Positions 9,437 to 15,900 of a stretch of 64,000 nucleotides of DNA are shown here, piece after piece. The stretch spans positions 39,714-103,713 of the forward strand of contig CAMDWG010000013.1 in assembly GCA_945878375.1 (NCBI GenBank), written 5' to 3'. Source of the stretch: Roseomonas mucosa. Its GTDB lineage: Bacteria > Pseudomonadota > Alphaproteobacteria > Acetobacterales > Acetobacteraceae. Each line of letters begins with the position of its first letter. Position 1 is the first letter of the stretch. The notes under the pieces were generated by a model. It made no database searches. It was not told the origin of the DNA and saw nothing but the letters and a program-made list of their open reading frames with translations. The position numbers and the translations under genes were made by a program.

Positions 9437-10528
9437 TCAAGCATGCGGCTGCGCCGCGCCTCCGGCGCCCTCGTTCCGCGCGCCTCCGGCGCGACGCCAC
9501 ACAAACGCAATGATCTCCGCCACCGCCTGGTAATGCTCCGCCGGGATCTCCGCCCCGACATCCAGCCGGTGCAGCGCCCGCGCCAGCGGCGGGTTCGCGA
9601 CCAGCGGCACGCCAGATGCCTCGGCCGTGGCGCGGATGCGCGCGGCCAACTCATCCACGCCCTTCGCCACCACCTTGGGCGCGGCATCACCGCCCAGATA
9701 GGCCAACGCGACGGCGTAGTGGGTGGGGTTGGTGATCACGACCGCCGCCTTGGGCACCGCCGACATCATCCGTTGCCGCGAACGGCTTTCCCGGATCTGA
9801 CGGCGACGGGCCCGCATATAGGGATCGCCGTCGCTCTCCTTCACCTCGTCCCGCAACTCCTGCCGCGTCATCCGCAGCATCTTCAGGTGCCGCGCATGCA
9901 CCCACACCAGGTCGAGCACCGCGATCGCCGCGAAGGCCGCCAGGGCCGCGCTGGCCAGCCGCAGCGCTCCGGCCGCGGCCTCCCGCAGCATCGCGCCGGC
10001 GGGCGCATGCAGCGCCGCCTGCAAGGACGCCGGGTCGCCGAGCGCGAACCACAGGGCCCCACCCACCAGGCCGAGTTTCAGCACGCTGCGGACGAATTCG
10101 GCGAGCCCATCCGCGCCGAACAGCCGCTTCAACCCGCCCCAGGGATTGATCTTGCTGAGCTTCGGCGCCAGCGGCTTCGCCGAGACCAGCCCCCGCGTCT
10201 GCACCAGCGTCGCCGCCACCGCACCCAGCGCCACCGCGCCGGCGACCGGCACGATCAACAGCGCGGCAAATGAGCCCAGCACCAGCGCGGCATCCGCCAT
10301 CTCCAACGCATGTGCGCGTTCCAGCACTGCGCGAAGGGCCCGGAACAGATCCTGCCCGAGCGACGGCAACGCCAGGAAAGCGGCGAGAAGGCCCCCCAGC
10401 AATGCCGCGAAGCCCGCAACCTCCCGCGACAGCGCGACCTGGCCATCCTCCCGCGCGCGCTCGATGCGCCGGGGTGTTGCGGCTTCCGAGCGATCGGCGG
10501 GATCCGGCGGTTCGTCACCCTCCGCCAT
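9437..10528 (-). CDS. flhB: Flagellar type III export protein FlhB
   Basis: 363 residues. It has a charged N-terminus (ERTxxATPRRIERAREDGQVALSREV type), four hydrophobic segments between about residues 38 and 210, and a cytoplasmic domain with the self-cleavage motif NPTH at 267-270. FlhB is the export-apparatus switch that changes substrate specificity from rod/hook to filament proteins after cleavage between N267 and P268. The start lies three bases after the fliR stop, so fliQ, fliR and flhB are coupled. The C-terminal tail after residue 340 is short and Gly/Ala-rich. Confidence 0.95.
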   Translation of the reverse strand: MAEGDEPPDPADRSEAATPRRIERAREDGQVALSREVAGFAALLGGLLAAFLALPSLGQDLFRALRAVLERAHALEMADAALVLGSFAALLIVPVAGAVALGAVAATLVQTRGLVSAKPLAPKLSKINPWGGLKRLFGADGLAEFVRSVLKLGLVGGALWFALGDPASLQAALHAPAGAMLREAAAGALRLASAALAAFAAIAVLDLVWVHARHLKMLRMTRQELRDEVKESDGDPYMRARRRQIRESRSRQRMMSAVPKAAVVITNPTHYAVALAYLGGDAAPKVVAKGVDELAARIRATAEASGVPLVANPPLARALHRLDVGAEIPAEHYQAVAEIIAFVWRRAGGARNEGAGGAAQPHA

Positions 10529-10531
10529 GGG

Positions 10532-11314
10532 TCAGCGAAGACCTGGCAGTGCCGCGAAGCTCGCGCGCAGCGCCTCGGCATAGGTGACGATCAGCGGCGG
10601 GGCGAGCAGCGCCAGCAGGGCGATACCGCCCAGGATCTGCCCTGGTATCGCGATGAAGAAGGTCTGCACCTGCGGTGCCAGCCGCGCGAGCAGCCCCAGC
10701 CCGACATTCAGCACCACCGCCGCGATGACGAAAGGCGCCGCGAGCCGCAAGGCCAGTTCGAGCGCGGCCCCGCCGGCCGCCGCGATGCTTTCCGCCGCGA
10801 CATCGGCCGGGAAGGCGGCGCCAGGCGGGATCAGCGCATAGCTGTCCGCCAGCGCCTGCAGCGCGATGCCGTAGAGACCGGTCGACAGGACCAGCACGGC
10901 CGACAGCAGCCCGAAGGCGCGGCCCAGCGCGGTGCCCTGCGCGCCGAGCTGGGGATCGCTCACCAGCATCCCCTGCAGGCCGATGAGCGTCGCTATCGCC
11001 TGCCCTGCCATCGACATGCCGATGGTGAGGATGCGCGCGAGGCCCCCGAGCCAGAGCCCGACCACGACCTCCTGCGCCACCAGCCGCACCGCCTCGGACC
11101 CCAATTCCGGCGTCGCCGGCAGCGCGGGCGCCAGGACGGGCAGCAGCAGCGCGAGCAGCGCGAGGCCGAGCGCAAGGCGGATGGTGGGCGGGATTTCCTG
11201 CTCGCCGAGGCCGGGCAGCAGCATCACCGCCGCGCCGAGCCGGGCGAAGATCAGCGCGGCCTGGAACGACAGCGCCGGCAGGGCGCGCAGCAGCTCCCAG
11301 TCGGCGTCGGTCAA
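10532..11314 (-). CDS. fliR: Flagellar biosynthesis protein FliR
   Basis: 260 residues, the typical FliR length, with about six hydrophobic helices and the conserved FARLGAAVMLLPGLGEQEIPPTIRLALGLAL region. It is a core subunit of the export gate with FliP and FliQ. No ATG fits the start. A TTG at 11314 overlaps the fliQ stop as TTGA and gives an N-terminus (LTDADWELL) of the right length, so TTG initiation by translational coupling is inferred. A longer open frame upstream is the out-of-frame overlap with fliQ and should be ignored. Confidence 0.9.
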   Translation of the reverse strand: MTDADWELLRALPALSFQAALIFARLGAAVMLLPGLGEQEIPPTIRLALGLALLALLLPVLAPALPATPELGSEAVRLVAQEVVVGLWLGGLARILTIGMSMAGQAIATLIGLQGMLVSDPQLGAQGTALGRAFGLLSAVLVLSTGLYGIALQALADSYALIPPGAAFPADVAAESIAAAGGAALELALRLAAPFVIAAVVLNVGLGLLARLAPQVQTFFIAIPGQILGGIALLALLAPPLIVTYAEALRASFAALPGLR

Positions 11315-11586
11315 CGGATGCCGCCGATCTGCACGATCCGGTCGAACAGCGTCTCCGTCCAGCCACGCATGACCGAGAGGCTGAATGGCCCGAGCACCAC
11401 CATCAGCAGCGCGCAGACCGCCAGCTTCGGCAGGAAGGCCAGCGTCGCTTCCTGCACCTGGGTCAGGGCCTGCAGCAGCGACACGGCTAGGCCCACGACG
11501 AGCACCGCCAGCAGCGGCGGGCCCATGACCTGCAGCGAGACCCACAGCGATTCGCGCAGCGCCTGGCCCAGCGTTTCCTCGACCAT
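11311..11586 (-). CDS. fliQ: Flagellar biosynthesis protein FliQ
   Basis: 91 residues with two transmembrane helices (about 16-38 and 50-72) separated by the conserved QALTQVQEATLAFLPKL loop. FliQ is part of the export gate. The ATG at 11586 was chosen over the longer frame because AAGGAGACCAGG lies just before it. The TGA overlaps the TTG start of fliR. Confidence 0.93.
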   Translation of the reverse strand: MVEETLGQALRESLWVSLQVMGPPLLAVLVVGLAVSLLQALTQVQEATLAFLPKLAVCALLMVVLGPFSLSVMRGWTETLFDRIVQIGGIR

Positions 11587-11665
11587 CCTGGTCTCCTTCA
11601 CGCGGATCCGCATCGGGCGGGACAAGGCCTTGACTTCGCTCCGCCTGCGCCCCGCGGAACCGATG

Positions 11666-11959
11666 CTAGATCGGCATCCGCATCACATCCTGATAGGCGG
11701 AGACGATGCGGTCGCGCACCGCGACCGCCGTCTGCAAGGTGAGTTCCGCCTTGCTGATCGCCAGCACGGCCTCCGTCACGCCGCCCTGCCCGAGCATGGC
11801 GGATGTGGAGGCGGCTTCCGCGCTCCGGCCGATCTCCACGCCCTGTTCCAGCGCCCGCTTGAACATGCCGCCGAAGCCGCTGGCCTGCGCCGCCGGGGGC
11901 GCCGTCGTAGATGCCGCGCGATAGGCCGCCACCGCGGCCGCATGGGGGATAAGCGTCAT
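11666..11959 (-). CDS. fliE: Flagellar hook-basal body complex protein FliE
   Basis: 97 residues with a variable N-terminus and the family's conserved C-terminal helix (AVLAISKAELTLQTAVAVRDRIVSAYQDVMRMPI). FliE links the MS ring to the rod. It lies 22 bases after flgC and has GGGAG before its ATG. About 80 bases separate it from fliQ with no obvious promoter, so flgB-flgC-fliE-fliQ-fliR-flhB may be a single unit. Confidence 0.93.
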   Translation of the reverse strand: MTLIPHAAAVAAYRAASTTAPPAAQASGFGGMFKRALEQGVEIGRSAEAASTSAMLGQGGVTEAVLAISKAELTLQTAVAVRDRIVSAYQDVMRMPI

Positions 11960-11981
11960 GGCCGTTCAGCTCCCTTCCGCA

Positions 11982-12389
11982 TCAACGCAACGCCTCGATC
12001 GCGCGGGTCAGCATCGCGCGCGTCGTCTCCAGCACGGACAAGTTGGCGCTGTAGCTGCGCTGCGCCTCGCGCATGTCCATCACTTCGACCAGGCTGTCGA
12101 CATTCGGCGTCTTGACGTAGCCGCGTTCATCGGCGGCCGGATGCGCGGGCTCGTACCGCGTCGGGAAGGCACCCGGCGCCTGTCCGATGCGCGAGACCGC
12201 GACCATCTCCGCGCCCATCGCGCGGTCGAGGCGGTTGGCGAAGCTGACGGTGCGCCGGCGGTAGGGATCTGCACCCGGTGCTTCGCCGGTGCTGTCGCGG
12301 TTCGCCAGGTTCTCAGCCACCACGCGCAATCGCGTGGACTGCGCCGCCATGCCGGCGGCGGATATGCGCAAGGCGCGATCCAGATCCAT
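11982..12389 (-). CDS. flgC: Flagellar basal-body rod protein FlgC
   Basis: 135 residues. It has the N-terminal rod motif (RISAAGMAAQSTRLRVVAENLANRDSTG type) and the C-terminal helix RSYSANLSVLETTRAMLTRAIEAL. It is a proximal rod subunit exported by the type III apparatus. AGGAGG precedes the ATG. In Alphaproteobacteria it usually lies in the order flgB-flgC-fliE, as here. Confidence 0.95.
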   Translation of the reverse strand: MDLDRALRISAAGMAAQSTRLRVVAENLANRDSTGEAPGADPYRRRTVSFANRLDRAMGAEMVAVSRIGQAPGAFPTRYEPAHPAADERGYVKTPNVDSLVEVMDMREAQRSYSANLSVLETTRAMLTRAIEALR

Positions 12390-12422
12390 TGCCGTTCCTC
12401 CTGCGGTCCTGCGCGCGCGGCC

Positions 12423-12815
12423 TCAGCGGCCGAGCGTCAGGCGAAACATGCCGGCGAAGCTTCGATGAACGGCCATCGCCAGTTGATGCGCCGTATCAGT
12501 CTCCGCGATCCGCATCGCTTCACGATCGAGCGAGACAGCGTTGCCGTCCGGCGCCACTTCCGCGACGCTGCGCTCGGCGCGTGCATTCGCCGCGGCCAAC
12601 GGGCTGCCCGCCCCATGCCCTGGGCTGGTGCGCGCCATCGCCAAGCGCAGCTGGCCTTGCAGCTCGCGTTCGAACGGCACCAGGTCGCGCGGGCGGAAGC
12701 CGGGCGTGTCGGCGTTGGCGACGTTCTGCGCCAGCACCGATTGCCGCCGGTCCAGCCAGTTCAGCCGCCGTTCCGCGAGCGCCAGCGGGTCACGCACCGC
12801 GCCGCCGTTCCCCAT
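12423..12815 (-). CDS. flgB: Flagellar basal-body rod protein FlgB
   Basis: 130 residues from the ATG at 12815. The conserved VLAQNVANADTPGFRPRDLVPFE is near residues 27-50, and the C-terminal helix is ALDREAMRIAET-like, ending in FRLTLGR. FlgB is a proximal rod subunit. A start at 12854 would add 13 residues. The shorter start is preferred because GGCAGG lies about six bases before it, whereas no ribosome-binding site precedes 12854. No sigma-54 site was found upstream. Confidence 0.9.
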   Translation of the reverse strand: MGNGGAVRDPLALAERRLNWLDRRQSVLAQNVANADTPGFRPRDLVPFERELQGQLRLAMARTSPGHGAGSPLAAANARAERSVAEVAPDGNAVSLDREAMRIAETDTAHQLAMAVHRSFAGMFRLTLGR

Positions 12816-12967
12816 CGCCGACCTGCCCGAAGGCGCTTTGCCGATGCCGTCCATGCCCGAAGTCTGCGTCGGCAGCGGTGAAGGAAGCGTGAAGCGCGAT
12901 GCGGTCCGTTGCCGCGATCGTGTTCGTCGATCGCCTGCCGTAACCGTCCGTTCATCGCTGCGGGTCT

Positions 12968-13255
12968 ATGCGTGTCGGCATGCAGGCACCGCGCGGATCT
13001 CCCGAAGCCTCAGGACCGAGCCCCGCGGAAGCGGTGGCCGCGGCCATCGCCGCACTTGATGGCACGCTGGTTGTCGCGCGCGCCTTGGCGGAGGCCGGGC
13101 GCCGCATCGACCTCGACGGTCTCGACCGTGACGCCGTCGCGCTCTGCGCCGCGGTGATGGTGCTGGATGTGCGGGAGGCCAGATGCCTGCGCCCCGCCAT
13201 CGAGGCGCTGCGCCATCACGTCGACAGCCTGGCCGCGACGATGCGCGCGGCCTGA
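12968..13255 (+). CDS. Unrecognised small protein in the flagellar island
   Basis: 95 residues, mainly helical and Ala-rich, with acidic and basic residues spaced as in a short helical bundle (AIAALDGTLVVARALAEAGRRI, then a C-terminal REARCLRPAIEALRHHV). No signal peptide or membrane segment is visible, and I do not recognise the family. Codon use has the high third-position GC of its neighbours, which supports a real gene. It lies upstream of fliO on the same strand with a 36-base gap, so a flagellar role (chaperone or assembly factor) is possible but only inferred from position. A second ATG at 12980 is also plausible. Confidence 0.6.
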   Translation: MRVGMQAPRGSPEASGPSPAEAVAAAIAALDGTLVVARALAEAGRRIDLDGLDRDAVALCAAVMVLDVREARCLRPAIEALRHHVDSLAATMRAA

Positions 13256-13291
13256 TCCCTTCAACCCGAGCGCATCCAGGATGGAAAGCGC

Positions 13292-13570
13292 ATGCAAGAG
13301 ATCGGCTTGACCAGCCTGATCACGGTCGTCCTCGCACTGGCTGGCGTGCTCGCCGTGCTCGTGCTCGCGCTGCGCGGGATCCGTGCGGCGGGCCTGGCGC
13401 GCGGCGGCGCGCGTCGGCTTGCGATCGAGGAAGCCGTCGCCCTCGACGGGCGTCGCCGCGTGGTGCTGCTGCGCTGCGACGGCCGCGACCTGCTGCTGCT
13501 GACCGGCAGCGGCCAGGACATGGTGATCGGCTGGCTGCCGGACGCGCCGGCGACGGGGCCGGGCGCATGA
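13292..13570 (+). CDS. fliO: Flagellar biosynthesis protein FliO
   Basis: 92 residues with one N-terminal transmembrane helix (about 6-28) followed by a short cytoplasmic beta-rich domain (RLAIEEAVALDGRRRVVLLRCDGRDLLLLTG type). FliO assists FliP assembly in the export gate. The call rests on this architecture and on the four-base ATGA overlap with fliP, since sequence conservation is low in this family. Confidence 0.8.
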   Translation: MQEIGLTSLITVVLALAGVLAVLVLALRGIRAAGLARGGARRLAIEEAVALDGRRRVVLLRCDGRDLLLLTGSGQDMVIGWLPDAPATGPGA

Positions 13571-14289
13571 AGGCCGCCGCGATCCTCGGCGCTCTGCTGC
13601 TGCTGCCCGCGGGGGCGGCGGCGCAGAGCCTCAATCTCGATCTCGGCGGGCAGGGGGCGGGCAGCACGGCGCGGCTGATCCAGCTGACGGCGATGATCGG
13701 GCTGCTGTCGCTCGCGCCCGCCCTGCTGGTGATGGTGACCGCCTTCGCCCGCATCGTCATCGTGCTCGCGCTGCTGCGGACGGCGATCGGCGCGCCATCC
13801 ATCCCGCCCAACCCGGTGCTGGTGGCGCTGGCGCTGTTCCTGACGCTGTTCGTGATGGAGCCCGCCTTGCTCGCCAGCTGGCAGCAGGGCATCCGGCCGA
13901 TGGCCGAGGGCGCGGTCGGCGAAGTGGACGGGCTGATCGCGGCGGCGGAGCCGTTCCGGCGCTTCATGGCCGCGCAGGTGCGCGACGCCGACCTCGCGCT
14001 GTTCCTCGACATGGCGAACCTGCCGCAAGCGGCGGCGGAGGACGCGCCCTGGCGCGCGCTGATGCCGGCCTTCCTGGTCAGCGAGCTGCGCCGCGCCTTC
14101 GAGATCGGCTTCCTGCTGTTCCTGCCCTTCCTGGTCATCGACCTGGTGGCGGCGAGCGTGCTGATGTCGCTCGGCATGATGATGCTGCCGCCGACTGTGG
14201 TGGCGCTGCCCTTCAAGCTGGCCTTCTTCGTCCTGGTCGATGGCTGGCGGCTGGTGGCCGGCAGCCTTGTCCAGGGCTTCGCGCAGTAG
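13567..14289 (+). CDS. fliP: Flagellar biosynthesis protein FliP
   Basis: 240 residues. It has a signal peptide (residues 1-19, AAAQ), a short periplasmic start, and then transmembrane helices around the conserved TAFARIVIVLALLRTAIG, PNPVLVALALFLTLFVM and LPFLVIDLVAASVLMSLGMMMLPP motifs. FliP forms the export gate pore with FliQ and FliR. The ATG at 13567 overlaps the fliO stop. fliO-fliP is transcribed opposite to the flgB-flhB unit and converges on speE. Confidence 0.95.
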   Translation: MKAAAILGALLLLPAGAAAQSLNLDLGGQGAGSTARLIQLTAMIGLLSLAPALLVMVTAFARIVIVLALLRTAIGAPSIPPNPVLVALALFLTLFVMEPALLASWQQGIRPMAEGAVGEVDGLIAAAEPFRRFMAAQVRDADLALFLDMANLPQAAAEDAPWRALMPAFLVSELRRAFEIGFLLFLPFLVIDLVAASVLMSLGMMMLPPTVVALPFKLAFFVLVDGWRLVAGSLVQGFAQ

Positions 14290-14308
14290 TCCCGGTGGCG
14301 CGGGCGCC

Positions 14309-15175
14309 TCAGCGCGGCAGGTGGCGGGCGATGTAGGGCGGAAGGGTGAAGGCGCCCACATGCATCTCCGGCGTCCAGTAGCCGGTGGTGTCGAGAACGC
14401 CCGCCACATCCGCCCGCCGGCGGATCTCCGCCACATCCACCTGGCGCAGCGACGCATCCTTCGCGGCCCAGCCCAGCGTCATGAAGCCGCCCACATAGGT
14501 CGGCACCGCCGCGACATAGGCCGAGACATCGGAGAAGAACTGCGCGCGGCGCAGTGAGGTCTCGCGCAGTTCATCGGCCTGCATCGCCGGCACGCCGCAC
14601 TGGTTCACGATCACGCCGCGGTCGGTCAGGATGCGGGCGCAATTGGCGTAGAATTCGTCGGTGAACAGCACCTCGCCGACCCCGATCGGGTCGGTGCTGT
14701 CCACGATGATCGCATCGAAACTGCCGGACGCCGCCTGGCGGACATAGTCGATGCCATCGCCGGTGATGACCTCGGCGCGCGGGTCGGTCCACGCATCGCC
14801 CGCGATGGCGGGCATGAATTCCTTCGCCAGGCGCATCACTTCCCCGTCGATCTCGACCATCACCGCGCGTTCGACGGTGCGGTGCTGCAGCACACGCTTC
14901 AGCACGCCGCCATCGCCGGCGCCGATGATCAGCACGCGCTTGGCGTCGCCATGCGCCAGCAGCGGCACATGGGCGATCATCTCCTGGTAGACGAACTCAT
15001 CCATCTCGGTGATCTGCACGACGCCGTCGAGCAGCATGACGCGGCCATGGGTGTGGCTTTCGAACACCATGATGTCCTGGAAGTCGGACTTCACGCGGGC
15101 GAGTTCCCGCTTCACCAGGAAGCGCTGGCCCCATTCGGCGTAGAGCGTCTCGTTCACCCAGGAATCGGTCGGCAT
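14309..15175 (-). CDS. speE: Spermidine synthase SpeE (polyamine aminopropyltransferase)
   Basis: 288 residues. It has the aminopropyltransferase signature: N-terminal WVNETLY, VMLLDGVVQITEMDEFVYQEMIAHVPL, the methyltransferase-like loop VLIIGAGDGG and the acidic catalytic motif VDSTDPIG. It transfers the aminopropyl group of decarboxylated S-adenosylmethionine to putrescine. It lies directly downstream of speD with a terminator-like hairpin between them. The position inside a flagellar island is unusual but has no direct functional meaning that I can see. Confidence 0.94.
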   Translation of the reverse strand: MPTDSWVNETLYAEWGQRFLVKRELARVKSDFQDIMVFESHTHGRVMLLDGVVQITEMDEFVYQEMIAHVPLLAHGDAKRVLIIGAGDGGVLKRVLQHRTVERAVMVEIDGEVMRLAKEFMPAIAGDAWTDPRAEVITGDGIDYVRQAASGSFDAIIVDSTDPIGVGEVLFTDEFYANCARILTDRGVIVNQCGVPAMQADELRETSLRRAQFFSDVSAYVAAVPTYVGGFMTLGWAAKDASLRQVDVAEIRRRADVAGVLDTTGYWTPEMHVGAFTLPPYIARHLPR

Positions 15176-15199
15176 GGCGTCACCCGTTCGTCACATGAA

Positions 15200-15227
15200 A
15201 AGGGCCGGACCCTTCGGCCCGGCCCTT
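15200..15227 (-). terminator. Hairpin with T4 between speD and speE
   Basis: AAGGGCCGG and CCGGCCCTT form a 9-bp stem, followed on the minus strand by TTTT. It could attenuate or terminate speD transcripts before speE, which would set a speD excess over speE. Confidence 0.6.
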
Positions 15228-15250
15228 CCGTCGCAGAAATCGCCCCGGCG

Positions 15251-15703
15251 TCAGCCGATCAGGCCGCGCTTGTGCTCGGCAAGCTGCACGCGCTCGGGCT
15301 GGAAGCCCTTCTTCAGCGCGGGGATCGCCTTGGCGGGATCGCATTCGCCGCACATGAAGATGTCGATCGCCGCATAGTCGCGTTCCGGCCAAGTGTGGAT
15401 CGAGACATGGCTCTCCGCCAGCACCAGCACGCCCGACACGCCGCCATTCGGCGAGAAGTGGTGGAAATGGCCGTGCAGGATGGTCGCACCGGCCGCCAGC
15501 GCGCCTTCGCGCAGCGTCGCGTCGATGTGATCCGGATCGTCGAGCTTCGTCGCGCCCCACAGATCCACGATCAGGTGCACGCCGGCGAAACGCAGGCCAC
15601 CCCGGTTGATGAAGTAGTCGCGTTCGACCTCGTTCGAGACGGTGTCGATCCGGGTGTCGCTCGGCATATCCGAGACCATCCCCGGTTGGACGAGAGCTTC
15701 CAT
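15251..15703 (-). CDS. speD: S-adenosylmethionine decarboxylase proenzyme SpeD
   Basis: 150 residues. The self-processing site is the Glu97-Ser98 bond in LAESHVSIHTWPE, giving the pyruvoyl group. The conserved HGHFHHF (about 78-83) and the cysteine in FMCGECDPAKAI follow family patterns. It supplies decarboxylated S-adenosylmethionine for SpeE. The ATG at 15703 has AAGGAGC upstream. The longer upstream frame to 15790 has no support. Confidence 0.93.
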   Translation of the reverse strand: MEALVQPGMVSDMPSDTRIDTVSNEVERDYFINRGGLRFAGVHLIVDLWGATKLDDPDHIDATLREGALAAGATILHGHFHHFSPNGGVSGVLVLAESHVSIHTWPERDYAAIDIFMCGECDPAKAIPALKKGFQPERVQLAEHKRGLIG

Positions 15704-15900
15704 GGCAGGGCTCCTTCCAGCCAGCAGATGACCTTGGTGGCCGCGATCGGCGGCACCTTGTGGGGTCAACGACGCGCGCATATGGGGCAAGGGGGGCGGG
15801 GGCGCAAGCCAAAAAGACCCCCGGAGGCCGAAAAAAACGCGGTTGCCCCCCCAATGCCACGCGGGGCTTCACCGGCTTCCCCCGGGGTGCAGCCGGAGAC
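15704..15900 (-). other. Leader region between the lipoprotein gene and speD
   Basis: 197 bases. On the minus strand it has T7 (about 15833-15839) and T5 (about 15812-15816) runs soon after the lipoprotein stop, consistent with transcription termination there. The remaining 100 bases before speD must hold its promoter and leader. No riboswitch class could be identified by eye. Confidence 0.45.

Noticed and set aside
15251..15790. The longer speD frame with 29 extra N-terminal residues
   Set aside because: AAGGAGC lies before the internal ATG at 15703, which also gives the normal family start.
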